Origin: Pseudomonas sp. CC120222-01a
Lineage (GTDB): Bacteria > Pseudomonadota > Gammaproteobacteria > Pseudomonadales > Pseudomonadaceae
NCBI RefSeq assembly: GCF_003097235.1
Contig: NZ_QEQQ01000001.1
Span: 186,001-250,000 of the forward strand
Direction: 5' to 3'
Length of the DNA: 64,000 nt
In this document: positions 41,598 through 50,195 of the stretch, piece by piece
How positions within the stretch are numbered: position 1 is the stretch's first letter
Layout: each line of letters begins with the position of its first letter
The notes under the pieces: generated by a model
The model's database searches: none
Seen by the model: the letters and a program-made list of their open reading frames with translations, nothing else
Told to the model about the DNA's origin: nothing
Translations under genes and position numbers: made by a program

Positions 41598-42695
41598 CTA
41601 GGTCCCACTCTTCAACCGGCTGAATGCCCGGGTCAATTCGCGGTTGAAGGCTTTGCCGTTGTCATTCTTGCCATACAACCGCGCCCGCACCTCGGCCGGC
41701 GGATAGGTCCCTGGTGCATTTCTGATCTGTGCATCCACCAGCCCATCCGCTGCCGTGATCGCATTGGCGTAATGAATGGTGTCGGTAATCGGCGCAATCA
41801 CATCCGGCCGCATCAGGTAATCCACCAGTTTCCACGCCGCATCCGGGTGCGGCGCGTCCTTGGGCACCACCAGCGCATCCAGCCAGATCAACGTGCCTTC
41901 CTTGGGAATACTGTAGTCCAGCTCAAACGCCTTACCCGCCTGCTGCGCCTGCCCCTCGGCGATAGCCACGTTGCCGTTCCACGACATGGCCACGCAGGTT
42001 TCGCCATTGGCCAGGTCGTTGATGTTGCGGTCATTGTCGAAGTAGCGAATGTACGGGCGCACCTTGCGCAGTTGCACCTCGGCCGCCTTCAGGTCCTCAA
42101 GGCGCTGCTGGTTGATGTCCAGGCCCATGTAGCGCATCACCGCGGCGAACACTTCATTGGGATCGTTGAGCAGGCTCACCCCGCAGTCGGCGAATTTCGC
42201 CACCACCTGCGGGTCGAACAGCATCGCCCAGCTGTCCAGCGGTGCATCGCCCATGCGCGCCGTCACCGCCTGCTGCTGGTAACCCACCCCGGTGGTGCCC
42301 CAGGCATAGGTCCCGGCATAGCGGTTGCCTGGGTCGAACAACGCCATGTGCTGGCGAAACTCTTCACCCACCCCTGCCAGGTGCGGCACCCGGGCTTTGT
42401 CCAGCGGCTGCAGCGCGCCGCTGGCAATGGCCCGGCTCAGGTGCTGGCCGGCGGTGAGCACCACATCGTAGCCACTGCCTCCGGTCAACAGCTTGGTCTC
42501 GGCGGTTTCCAGCGAATCGAAATGGTCGGCGACCACGCGGATGCCGGTTTCCTTCTCGAACTGGGTCAAGGTATCTGGGGCAAGGTACTCGCCCCAGATG
42601 TACAGGTTGACGGTCGGCTGTTGTGCGTCGGCAGCCTGGGCCGCCGAGGCGGCGTAGCCCAGGGCGAGCGCAAGGGTGAGTGCGCTCAGCTTCAT
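41598..42695 (-). CDS. Polyamine ABC transporter periplasmic binding protein (PotF/SpuD-like)
   Basis: The 365-residue protein starts with a signal peptide ('MKLSALTLALALGYAASAAQA') and has the PotD/PotF features 'VNLYIWGEYLAPDTLTQFEK', 'TGGSGYDVVLT' and 'YAWGTTGVGY'. It should bind putrescine, spermidine or agmatine in the periplasm. No permease or ATPase gene is next to it, so it must share a transporter encoded elsewhere. Its start overlaps the stop of the deiminase-like gene by one base (TGATG), so the two proteins are made together. Confidence 0.85.
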   Translation of the reverse strand: MKLSALTLALALGYAASAAQAADAQQPTVNLYIWGEYLAPDTLTQFEKETGIRVVADHFDSLETAETKLLTGGSGYDVVLTAGQHLSRAIASGALQPLDKARVPHLAGVGEEFRQHMALFDPGNRYAGTYAWGTTGVGYQQQAVTARMGDAPLDSWAMLFDPQVVAKFADCGVSLLNDPNEVFAAVMRYMGLDINQQRLEDLKAAEVQLRKVRPYIRYFDNDRNINDLANGETCVAMSWNGNVAIAEGQAQQAGKAFELDYSIPKEGTLIWLDALVVPKDAPHPDAAWKLVDYLMRPDVIAPITDTIHYANAITAADGLVDAQIRNAPGTYPPAEVRARLYGKNDNGKAFNRELTRAFSRLKSGT

Positions 42696-43804
42696 CAGCG
42701 GCGGCCTCCAGCGTATTGCGGCATGGTGATGCAGGCGACGTTGCCACCACCGAGCAGGATTTCGCGGGAGTTCTCGATACCGATGATGCGGTGATCGGGG
42801 AACAGCTCCGCCAGGGTCGCTTGGGCAATGGCGTCATTGCGGTCGCCAAACAGCGGCACGACGATGGCCGAGTTGCCCGCGTAGTAGTTGATGTACGAAG
42901 CACAAATCTGGGTGCCTGCCTCGCGCAGATGAGTGCCTTCGACCTGGTCCAGCCCAGCGGCCTCTTCGGCTGTCCATTGCAGCACGTCGGGCTGTGGCAG
43001 CTTGTGCACTTTCAGTTCACGGCCACGGGCATCGCGGGTGCTGCGCAGGATGTCGTAGGCCTCCTGGTAGATTTCCCACTGCGGGTCGTCACGGTTGTCG
43101 GTCCATTGCAGCACCACTTCACCGGGGCGTACGAAGCAGGCCAGGTCGTCGACGTGGCCATCGGTTTCGTCGAACTTGCAGCCACGCGGCAGCCAGATCA
43201 CCTGCTCGGCCCCCAGGTAGTCTTCCAGGCGACGGGTCACCTCGGCCTTGCCCAGGTGAGCATTTCGGTTGCGGTTGAGCAGGCACTGCTCGGTGGTCAG
43301 CAGGCTGCCCTGTCCGTCACTCTGGATGCCGCCAAGCTCGGCGATCAGTGGCGCACGGTAGCGGTCCAGGCCTTCGATCTCGAGGATCTTCTGGGCGATC
43401 TGGTCGTCCTTGTCCCAGGGGTAGTAGAGGCCGCCATCGAGCCCGCCGTAAGCGTTGAACTCGAAGTCGACGCCACGCACTTCACCACTGTTGTCATTGA
43501 CCACAAAGCAGGCACCGCTGTCGCGAAACCAGGTGTCGTTGCAGGTCATCTCCACCACCCGCACCTGCGGCGGCAGCAGGCGCCGGGCATTGGCGTACTG
43601 GGCAGCGGAGGCGCAGACCGTGACCGGCTCGCTGGAGGCGATCGCGCTGACAATCTCGACCCAGACTTTCTGCGCAGGCTTTGCACCGTTGCGCCAGACA
43701 TCCGGGCGCTCAGGCCAGCCGAGCCAGCAGCCGGCCTTGCGCTCGAATTCGCCGGGCAGGCGGAAACCATCGGCCTTGGGAGTGGTGGTGAGCGAACGTG
43801 CCAT
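42695..43804 (-). CDS. Agmatine deiminase-family protein, divergent
   Basis: The 369-residue protein belongs to the peptidyl-arginine/agmatine deiminase family. Catalytic His is in 'ETDGHVDDLACFV' and the nucleophilic Cys in 'LLGGGNVACITMPQ' near the C-terminus; 'WFRDSG' stands for the usual WVRDTG. As I recall AguA, the family segment 'EGGSIHVDGEGT' is here 'ELGGIQSDGQGS', and 'NIHCIT' is 'NVACIT', so substrate or rate may differ from classical agmatine to N-carbamoylputrescine conversion. It lies in an operon with the polyamine-binding protein and downstream of a LysR gene. Confidence 0.75.
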   Translation of the reverse strand: MARSLTTTPKADGFRLPGEFERKAGCWLGWPERPDVWRNGAKPAQKVWVEIVSAIASSEPVTVCASAAQYANARRLLPPQVRVVEMTCNDTWFRDSGACFVVNDNSGEVRGVDFEFNAYGGLDGGLYYPWDKDDQIAQKILEIEGLDRYRAPLIAELGGIQSDGQGSLLTTEQCLLNRNRNAHLGKAEVTRRLEDYLGAEQVIWLPRGCKFDETDGHVDDLACFVRPGEVVLQWTDNRDDPQWEIYQEAYDILRSTRDARGRELKVHKLPQPDVLQWTAEEAAGLDQVEGTHLREAGTQICASYINYYAGNSAIVVPLFGDRNDAIAQATLAELFPDHRIIGIENSREILLGGGNVACITMPQYAGGRR

Positions 43805-43879
43805 GGGTCAACCTCGTGTCGGTGAGTGATGGCTGCACGCTACGCCGCCCCGCTTGCGGCATCCAACGATGAAAACTCA

Positions 43880-43908
43880 GCGATAGCTGAATTCAATTCA
43901 GCTATCGC
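43880..43908. promoter_or_regulatory. 29-base perfect palindrome at the LysR gene end
   Basis: The arms GCGATAGCTGAATT and AATTCAGCTATCGC are exact reverse complements around one central base. The site covers the last codons and stop of the LysR gene and lies about 75 bases before the deiminase-like start. It has no strong T run on the minus strand, so an operator is more likely than a terminator. Its ATAG...CTAT symmetry is compatible with a LysR-type or dimeric regulator site. Confidence 0.55.
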
Positions 43909-44785
43909 CCAGCTGTTCGATGAACCATTCGATGAAGTCGGCCACCGGCGCCCGCTCCAGCCGCAGTCGCTCGCACACCAGCGCGTACTGCCCCTGGGCC
44001 GTCACGCTGGCACTGAACGGGCGCACCAGCCGGCCGCTCTGCAGGTCGGCCTGGCAGGTCAGGTTGTCGCCCATGGCCACACCCTGCCCCAGCAACGCGG
44101 CCTCCAGCGCCAGCGCAGCATGGGGGAAATACAGCTGGCGGGTGGGCAAGGCGTCCTCGGCGTGGGTGGCCAACCAGGTGGTCCAGGTGCGGCCATCCTG
44201 ATCGTCGTGCAGCAGGCAGTGGCGCACCAGGTCACGCGGGCGCTTGAGGCCGCCCTGGTTGAACAGGCCCGGGCTGCAGACGGGGAAGAACTGCAACAGC
44301 GGCAGCGGCCGGACGAAGTGGGTGCTGGCGTCGAGGGCGCTGGTGCCGTAGGTAATGGCCAGGTCGACGTCCAGCGCCGGGGCGCCGGCATCGATCGGCT
44401 GATCGTGCAGGTGCAGGGTGATGTGCGGGTAACGGCTGCTGAAATCGGCCAGGCGCGCGACTAGCCACTTTTGCGCCAGCTCCGCCGTCACCGCGACCCG
44501 CAGCACCGCTTGCGAGGCCGGGTCGCGCAGCTCGTCACAGGCCTTGCCGATCAGCTCGAAGGCCTGTTGCAGGTGATGCAGCAGGCGTTCGGCTTCGGCA
44601 CTGGGGCGCACCTGGCGGCCGACACGTTCGAACAGGGCGACACCGAGCTGCTCTTCGAGCTGGCGAATCTGGTGGCTGACGGCACTGTCGGTGACGCACA
44701 GCTCGGCGGCAGCGCGGCCGAAATGGCCATGGCGGGCTGCGCATTCGAAAGTGCGCAGGGCAGTCAGGGAAGGCAGGCGGCGCAT
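43898..44785 (-). CDS. LysR-family transcriptional regulator
   Basis: The 295-residue protein has an N-terminal winged helix-turn-helix of the GcvA-like LysR group ('SLTALRTFECAARHGHFGRA', 'VTDSAVSHQIRQLEEQLGV') and a periplasmic-binding-like effector domain. The ATG at 44785 gives the family N-terminus 'MRRLPSLTALRTFE'; a longer frame reads through the REP. It is upstream of and codirectional with the deiminase-like and polyamine-binding genes, and probably controls them. Effector unknown; agmatine or a polyamine is a reasonable guess. Confidence 0.85.
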   Translation of the reverse strand: MRRLPSLTALRTFECAARHGHFGRAAAELCVTDSAVSHQIRQLEEQLGVALFERVGRQVRPSAEAERLLHHLQQAFELIGKACDELRDPASQAVLRVAVTAELAQKWLVARLADFSSRYPHITLHLHDQPIDAGAPALDVDLAITYGTSALDASTHFVRPLPLLQFFPVCSPGLFNQGGLKRPRDLVRHCLLHDDQDGRTWTTWLATHAEDALPTRQLYFPHAALALEAALLGQGVAMGDNLTCQADLQSGRLVRPFSASVTAQGQYALVCERLRLERAPVADFIEWFIEQLGDS

Positions 44786-44804
44786 TGTTTTTCCTTCAGG
44801 GCCT

Positions 44805-44918
44805 CGGGGGCCGCTTTGCGGCCCTTTCGCGACGCAAGGCCGCTCCCACAAAGGCCTGTGAACGCCGATCAATGTGGGAGCGGCCTTGTGTCGCGAAAGG
44901 GCTGCGCAGCAGACCCCG
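44805..44918. repeat. REP pair upstream of the LysR gene
   Basis: Inverted 'GACGCAAGGCCGCTCCCACA' and 'TGTGGGAGCGGCCTTGTGTC'-type units lie in outer GC stems. The position is unusual: between divergent start regions rather than after gene ends. Confidence 0.8.
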
Positions 44919-44962
44919 GATCATATAACCAACTCTTCAGGAAGACGAACGGTCTGGCGCCA

Positions 44963-45010
44963 TGAAAATTACCTGCTAAATTTTCATGAAAATAATCACA
45001 ATAAATTTCA
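44963..45010 (+). promoter_or_regulatory. Candidate operator array upstream of puuB
   Basis: Half-sites TGAAAATT (44963), AATTTTCA (44979), TGAAAAT (44987) and AAATTTCA (45003) alternate in direction in an AT-rich stretch just before the puuB start. Two partly overlapping inverted repeats result. The nearby XRE-type PuuR homologue is the obvious candidate binder, but this is inference. Confidence 0.45.
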
Positions 45011-45022
45011 CGAGGCCAAGGC

Positions 45023-46312
45023 ATGTTCAAGCAATCCGCCCAGCACGTCGCCAGCTACTACGCCCAGACCTACCCCGCCAGCATCCCCCTGCGCCCCACC
45101 CTGCAAGGCCCGCACGACACCGATGTGCTGATCATCGGCGCCGGCTTCAGTGGCCTGCACACCGCCCTGCGCCTGACCCTGGCCGGCAAGCGCGTCACCC
45201 TGCTCGAAGCCAGCCGGGTCGCCTGGGCCGCCTCCGGGCGCAACGGTGGCCAGGCCCTGCTGGGCTGGTCGTGCGACATGCCGCCCTTGGAGAAAGCGCT
45301 GGGCGTGGAGCGCACCCGGCGCCTGTGGAACAGCATGTGCTGGGCCGCCGACGAGATGCGCGAGTTGCCACTGCGCCATGGCTTCGACATCGACTACCGG
45401 CTTGGCAGCCTGTGGACTGCCGTGCTGCCCCGGCGGATAAAGATGCTCGAAGAAGCCCTGCATGATGCCGAGCACAAATGGGGCTACGACGCCCTGCGCC
45501 TGATCGGTCGCGACGAGCTGCCGCAATGGATCGACAGCCCGCGCTACCAGGCCGCGCTGTACGACGCCAGGGGCGCGCACCTCAACCCGCTGAAGCTGGC
45601 CCAGGGCCTGGCCGCCACGATCGAAGCCCATGGCGGGCGCATCTTCGAGCAGAGCCAGGTGCTCGGCTATCAATCCAGCGCCAACGGCTACGTGGCCCGC
45701 ACCGAGCATGGCGAGGTACGCTGCGGGGTGCTGGTACTGGCCTGCAACGCCTACATCGACCGCCTCGACCGCAGCTTGTCGCGCCGGCTACTGCCGGTCG
45801 GCTCGTACCAGGTGGCCACCGCGCCGCTGGATGCCGAGTTCGCCCGCTCGCTGCTGCCGCGCAACAGCTGCGTGATCGACAACCAGTTCGTGCCCGACTA
45901 CTTCCGCCTCACCCCCGACCACCGCTTGTTGTTCGGTGGTGGCTGCACCTACCTGGGCGGCATCCCCAAGGACGTCGCCAGCGCCACCCGCCCCTACCTG
46001 GAGCGGGTGTTCCCGCAGCTGGCCGGGGTGGCCATCGACTATGCCTGGGGCGGCCACATCGATTGCAGCATCCAGCGCACCCCGGACGTCGGCCGCGAGG
46101 GCCAGCGCTACTGGCTGCAAGGCTTCTCCGGCCACGGCGTGCTGCCGACCCTGGCTGCCGCGCGGGCGGTCAGCGATGCCATCCTCGGCGACGACGACCT
46201 GCTGGCCTTGTACCAGGGCATCGACAATGGCCGCTTCCCCGGCGGTGACCTGCTGGCCGCACCGCTGGAGGCGGCGGCCAAGGCCTGGTACAGGATGCGC
46301 GATCATGTCTGA
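45023..46312 (+). CDS. puuB: Gamma-glutamylputrescine oxidoreductase PuuB-like
   Basis: The 429-residue FAD-dependent DAO-family oxidase has the dinucleotide fold 'DVLIIGAGFSGLHTALRL' (about residues 33-50) and 'ASGRNGGQALLGWSCD', typical of PuuB/OrdL. It oxidises gamma-glutamylputrescine to the aldehyde with release of hydrogen peroxide and ammonia. It starts an operon with puuR (8-base overlap) and puuA, which make and sense the substrate. The start at 45023 has a 'CACGAGGCCAAGGC' leader. Confidence 0.85.
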   Translation: MFKQSAQHVASYYAQTYPASIPLRPTLQGPHDTDVLIIGAGFSGLHTALRLTLAGKRVTLLEASRVAWAASGRNGGQALLGWSCDMPPLEKALGVERTRRLWNSMCWAADEMRELPLRHGFDIDYRLGSLWTAVLPRRIKMLEEALHDAEHKWGYDALRLIGRDELPQWIDSPRYQAALYDARGAHLNPLKLAQGLAATIEAHGGRIFEQSQVLGYQSSANGYVARTEHGEVRCGVLVLACNAYIDRLDRSLSRRLLPVGSYQVATAPLDAEFARSLLPRNSCVIDNQFVPDYFRLTPDHRLLFGGGCTYLGGIPKDVASATRPYLERVFPQLAGVAIDYAWGGHIDCSIQRTPDVGREGQRYWLQGFSGHGVLPTLAAARAVSDAILGDDDLLALYQGIDNGRFPGGDLLAAPLEAAAKAWYRMRDHV

Positions 46313-46856
46313 AGACGCCCAGGGCCTGGCCCTGCTGATCCGCGACCTGCGCAAGCACCGCGGGCTGACCCTCGATGAACTGGCGGGCAAGGTCAAACGC
46401 TCGCTGGGCTTTCTGTCCCAGGTCGAACGCGGGCTGTCTCAGCCGACCGTGGCCGACCTCACGGCGATCAGTGAAGCCCTGCAGGTGCCGACCACCTACT
46501 TCTACCAGGCCAGCCAGCCACCGGCGCTGGACTGGGTCACCCGCCCCGGCGAGCGGCGCACCATCTACTACGCCGAAGGCATCAGCGACGTGCTGGTCTC
46601 GCCCACCCTCAACGGCCGTTTCGCCATGCTCGAAAGCCACCTGGCGCCCGGCGCCAGCAGTGGCGAGGGGCACCTCAACGACAGCTCCGAGCAAGGCGGT
46701 TTCGTCCTCGAAGGTGAACTGACCCTCTGGCTGGCAGACGACGAGCAAGCCGTGACCCTCGCGCCCAACGACAGCTTCCAGCTGCCGCCCAACCGCCATT
46801 TCCGCTACGCCAACCTGACCGACCAGACGACCCGCGTCCTCTGGGTTTTCCGATGA
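46305..46856 (+). CDS. puuR: PuuR-like XRE/cupin transcriptional regulator
   Basis: The 183-residue protein has an N-terminal XRE helix-turn-helix ('LTLDELAGKVKRSLGFLSQV', 'SQPTVADLTAISEAL') and a C-terminal cupin ('GEGHLNDSSEQGGFVLEGEL'). PuuR in E. coli represses puu genes and is released by putrescine. It overlaps puuB by 8 bases and precedes puuA by 9, so it is autoregulated if it binds before puuB. Confidence 0.82.
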   Translation: MSEDAQGLALLIRDLRKHRGLTLDELAGKVKRSLGFLSQVERGLSQPTVADLTAISEALQVPTTYFYQASQPPALDWVTRPGERRTIYYAEGISDVLVSPTLNGRFAMLESHLAPGASSGEGHLNDSSEQGGFVLEGELTLWLADDEQAVTLAPNDSFQLPPNRHFRYANLTDQTTRVLWVFR

Positions 46857-46865
46857 GAGCACAGC

Positions 46866-48218
46866 ATGACCCTAACAACAGGCTTTCCCGATCTGCTCAG
46901 TGAAGTCCGCGCGTTCCGTGCCCGCTACCCCGATGTCAGCCATGTCGACCTGCTCAGCCTGGACATCCCCGGGCACTTCTATGGCAAGCGCTACCCCATC
47001 GACATGCTGGAAAAAGTCGCCGCCGGCAGCCCGCTGAAACTGCCGCAGAACTGCGTACTACTGGGGGTACAAGGTGGGCTGTTCCCGATTGGCGACTACT
47101 GCTTCAACGACGGCGACCCGGATGCCATCCGCCGCCTGATCCCTGGCACGCTCAAGCCGGTGACCTGGGAGCGCGAGCCACTGGGGCAGATGCTGATCAG
47201 CTCCGACGGCACTGCCGCGCCGATCGAGTTCGAACCCCGCGAGGTGCTCGCCCGTGTGCTGCAGCGCCTGGAACGACGCGGCATTCGCCCGGTGGTAGCG
47301 TTCGAGCTGGAGTTCTACCTGTTCGACCGCGCGCTCAAGCAAGGCCTGCCACAGTTCCCACGCGACCCGCTCAGCGATGACCCGGACGACCAGCCCAACA
47401 TGCACATCGAACGGCTGTCGCGCTTCAGCGAGGTGCTGCACGATTTGGTCGATACCGCCAATGCCCAAGGTGTGGATGCCAACGTCATCACCGCCGAACT
47501 GGGCCCCGGCCAGTTCGAAATCAACTTCGGCCACTGCGACGATGGCCTGCAAGCCGCCGACTGGGCCGCCCTGTTCTGCCGCAGCACCCGCTGTGTCGCG
47601 CTCAAGCACGGGCTGCGCGCCTCGTTCATGAGCAAGCCCTACCTGCAGGCACCGGGCAGCGGCATGCATGTGCATGTGAGCCTGTACGACCAGGCCGGCA
47701 ACAACCTGCTGGCCGCCGACCAGCAACGCCCGCTGCGCCATGCCGTGGCCGGCTGCCTGGCCCTGCTGCCGCACTGCATGCCGATCTTCGCCGCCAACCA
47801 CAATGCGTTCCGCCGCTATGGCGCCATGGTCAATGCTGCCAGCCGCGCCAGTTGGGGCTTCGAAGACCGCGATGCGTGCATTCGCATTCCCGAGTCGGAT
47901 GCCCGCAACCTGCGTATCGAGCACCGGCTGGCGGGGGCGGATGCCAACCCGTATCTGGTGCTGGCGGCGATCCTGTGTGGCATGGAGCATGGGCTGGATG
48001 CCGGGCAGGAACCGATTGCGCCGCTGAATGAAGATCGCAGCAGCGGGATCGACTTCCCCAAGGACATGCTCGGCGCGGTCGCGGCCATGCGCAGCCACCC
48101 GGCGGTGAACGAAGGGCTGGGGGAAGAGTTCGTAATGGTGTATTGCGAGAACAAGCGCCAGGACCATCTGGCGTTCATGCAGGAAGTCAGCGCGCGGGAG
48201 TATCGCTGGTTCATGTGA
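46866..48218 (+). CDS. puuA: Gamma-glutamylputrescine synthetase-like glutamine synthetase family protein
   Basis: The 450-residue protein is in the glutamine-synthetase fold family: 'VVAFELEFYLFD', 'GPGQFEINFGHCDDGLQAAD' and 'ANHNAFRRYGAMV' are its metal and ammonia/amine site regions. With puuB and puuR in one operon it most likely joins glutamate to putrescine or another amine using ATP. It is not the housekeeping GlnA, which has a different N-terminus and adenylylation loop. A related amine (e.g. spermidine or an isopropylamine-type substrate) cannot be excluded. Confidence 0.82.
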   Translation: MTLTTGFPDLLSEVRAFRARYPDVSHVDLLSLDIPGHFYGKRYPIDMLEKVAAGSPLKLPQNCVLLGVQGGLFPIGDYCFNDGDPDAIRRLIPGTLKPVTWEREPLGQMLISSDGTAAPIEFEPREVLARVLQRLERRGIRPVVAFELEFYLFDRALKQGLPQFPRDPLSDDPDDQPNMHIERLSRFSEVLHDLVDTANAQGVDANVITAELGPGQFEINFGHCDDGLQAADWAALFCRSTRCVALKHGLRASFMSKPYLQAPGSGMHVHVSLYDQAGNNLLAADQQRPLRHAVAGCLALLPHCMPIFAANHNAFRRYGAMVNAASRASWGFEDRDACIRIPESDARNLRIEHRLAGADANPYLVLAAILCGMEHGLDAGQEPIAPLNEDRSSGIDFPKDMLGAVAAMRSHPAVNEGLGEEFVMVYCENKRQDHLAFMQEVSAREYRWFM

Positions 48219-48231
48219 CATAGATGTTGGC

Positions 48232-48338
48232 TTCTTCGCGGGTAAATCGGATCGCCGCACCGCCGCTCCCACAGGTACTGCATAGCCCTCAAGGCAAGTG
48301 CAGGACCTGTGGGAGCGGGTTTACCCGCGAAGAGGCCT
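48232..48338. repeat. REP pair after puuA
   Basis: 'CTTCTTCGCGGGTAAA' and an inverted 'TTTACCCGCGAAGAGG' form outer arms, with GCTCCCACAGGT-type tails inside; the left unit carries extra bases. Confidence 0.75.
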
Positions 48339-48425
48339 GTACTGCCACCACAAATTCCAACACCGAACGAAATCCCTCCTATTCTCAATAGCTCACTTCG
48401 GTTCCTGCACTGAGGAGACACGACC

Positions 48426-49256
48426 ATGAGCTACGTAACCACGAAGGATGGCGTTCAGATCTTCTACAAGGACTGGGGCCCGCGCGATGCGCCGGTCATC
48501 CACTTCCACCACGGCTGGCCGCTCAGCGCTGACGACTGGGACGCGCAGATGCTGTTCTTCCTGGCCAAGGGCTTTCGCGTGGTCGCCCATGACCGCCGCG
48601 GCCACGGGCGCTCCAGCCAGGTATGGGACGGCCACGACATGGACCACTATGCCGACGATGTCGCCGCCGTGGTCGCGCACCTCGGCACCCAGGGCGCGGT
48701 GCATGTCGGCCACTCGACCGGTGGCGGCGAGGTGGTGCGCTACATGGCTCGGCACCCTGGTGACCCGGTGGCCAAGGCCGTGCTGATCGCCGCCGTGCCA
48801 CCGCTAATGGTGCAGACACCGGCCAACCCCGGCGGCCTGCCCAAGTCGGTGTTCGATGGTTTCCAGGCCCAGGTCGCCAGCAACCGCGCGCAGTTCTATC
48901 GTGATGTGCCGACCGGGCCGTTCTATGGCTACAACCGGCCGGGTGTGCAAGCGTCGGAAGGCATCATCGGCAACTGGTGGCGCCAGGGCATGATCGGCAG
49001 CGCCAAGGCGCATTTCGACGGCATCGTGGCGTTCTCGCAGACTGATTTCACTGAAGATCTCAAGGGCATCAAGCAGCCGGTGCTGGTGATGCATGGGGAT
49101 GATGACCAGATAGTGCCCTACGAGAATTCCGGGCCGTTGTCGGCCAAGTTGCTGCCCAATGGCACCTTGAAGACTTACAAGGGCTACCCCCATGGCATGC
49201 CGACTACCCATGCCGATGTGATCAACGCGGATTTGCTGGCCTTCATCCAGAGTTGA
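48426..49256 (+). CDS. Alpha/beta hydrolase, non-heme chloroperoxidase-like
   Basis: The 276-residue protein has the nucleophile elbow 'GHSTGGGEV' (Ser about residue 99), oxyanion loop 'HHGWPLSADDWD', acid in 'HGDDDQIVPY' and His near 'GYPHGMPTTHAD'. It is close to cofactor-free haloperoxidases/perhydrolases, which in cells are probably esterases. It has no signal peptide. Substrate is unknown and the neighbours give no hint. Confidence 0.85.
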   Translation: MSYVTTKDGVQIFYKDWGPRDAPVIHFHHGWPLSADDWDAQMLFFLAKGFRVVAHDRRGHGRSSQVWDGHDMDHYADDVAAVVAHLGTQGAVHVGHSTGGGEVVRYMARHPGDPVAKAVLIAAVPPLMVQTPANPGGLPKSVFDGFQAQVASNRAQFYRDVPTGPFYGYNRPGVQASEGIIGNWWRQGMIGSAKAHFDGIVAFSQTDFTEDLKGIKQPVLVMHGDDDQIVPYENSGPLSAKLLPNGTLKTYKGYPHGMPTTHADVINADLLAFIQS

Positions 49257-49267
49257 TAGGGTTTGCT

Positions 49268-49330
49268 GTACCGGCCTCTTCGCGGCGGTTCGGCGCCCCG
49301 ACATGCCCGCTCCCACAGAGGCCGGCACTG
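49268..49330. repeat. Single degenerate REP-like sequence
   Basis: 'CCGGCCTCTTCGCGG' and 'CCCGCTCCCACAGAGGCCGG' remain of a REP unit with an altered centre; no inverted partner is seen. Confidence 0.55.
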
Positions 49331-49415
49331 GCAACCGTTTGCGCCCAGGCTTACCATGTCTCCCTTCCAGCGCGGCCATTTGCCGCACGCCCTGCCCCCT
49401 GCCTGCCAGACACCC

Positions 49416-50195
49416 ATGCCCTTTGAACTCACCGTAGAACCGCTCACCCTGCTGATCCTCGCCCTGGTCGCCTTCGTCGCCGGTTTCATCGATGCCATTG
49501 CCGGTGGCGGCGGCCTGCTGACCACCCCGGCGCTGCTCACCGCCGGCATGCCGCCGCACCTGGTGCTCGGCACCAACAAGCTCAGTTCGACCTTCGGCTC
49601 AGCCACCGCTGGCTTCACCTATTACAAGCGCAAGCTGTTCCACCCGGCACAATGGCGCCCGGCCCTGTTCGCAACGCTGGTCGGCGCCTCGATCGGTGCG
49701 GTGGTGGCCCACTACATGCCAGCCGAGTGGCTGAACAAGATGCTGCCGGTGATCGTCTTCGCCTGTGGCATCTACCTGCTGTTCGGCGGCACGCCCAAGG
49801 CACCACTGGACGCCGATGCGCCGATCAAGAAGAAATGGCAGTTCCCCCAAGGCTTCACCCTCGGTTTCTACGACGGTGTGGCCGGCCCCGGCACCGGGGC
49901 GTTCTGGACCGTGAGCACGCTGCTGCTCTACCCCATCGACCTGGTCCGCGCCAGCGGCGTGGCGCGCAGCATGAACTTCGTCAGCAACATCGCGGCGCTG
50001 ACAGTGTTCATCATTTCCGGGCAGGTGGATTACATCGTCGGCCTGTGCATGGGCCTGTCGGTGATGGTTGGCGCCTTCTTCGGCGCACGCACGGCGATCA
50101 GTGGCGGCAGCAAGTTCATCCGCCCAGTGTTCATCACCGTGGTGCTGGCGTTGACCGTGCGCCTAGCGTGGCAGCACTGGTTCGGGCAGAGCTAA
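49416..50195 (+). CDS. TSUP-family (YfcA-like) membrane permease
   Basis: The 259-residue protein has about eight helices and the two DUF81/TauE repeats: '[19 protein letters not shown]' near the N-terminus and '[16 protein letters not shown]' in the second half. The family exports sulfite, sulfoacetate and other small anions; the substrate here is unknown. The ATG at 49416 gives the normal N-terminus. Its last 33 bases overlap the convergent nudC gene. Confidence 0.85.
   Translation: MPFELTVEPLTLLILALVAFVAGFIDAIAGGGGLLTTPALLTAGMPPHLVLGTNKLSSTFGSATAGFTYYKRKLFHPAQWRPALFATLVGASIGAVVAHYMPAEWLNKMLPVIVFACGIYLLFGGTPKAPLDADAPIKKKWQFPQGFTLGFYDGVAGPGTGAFWTVSTLLLYPIDLVRASGVARSMNFVSNIAALTVFIISGQVDYIVGLCMGLSVMVGAFFGARTAISGGSKFIRPVFITVVLALTVRLAWQHWFGQS

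Noticed and set aside
44786..44872. N-terminal extension of the LysR protein
   Set aside because: It reads through a REP unit; the family begins at the ATG at 44785.
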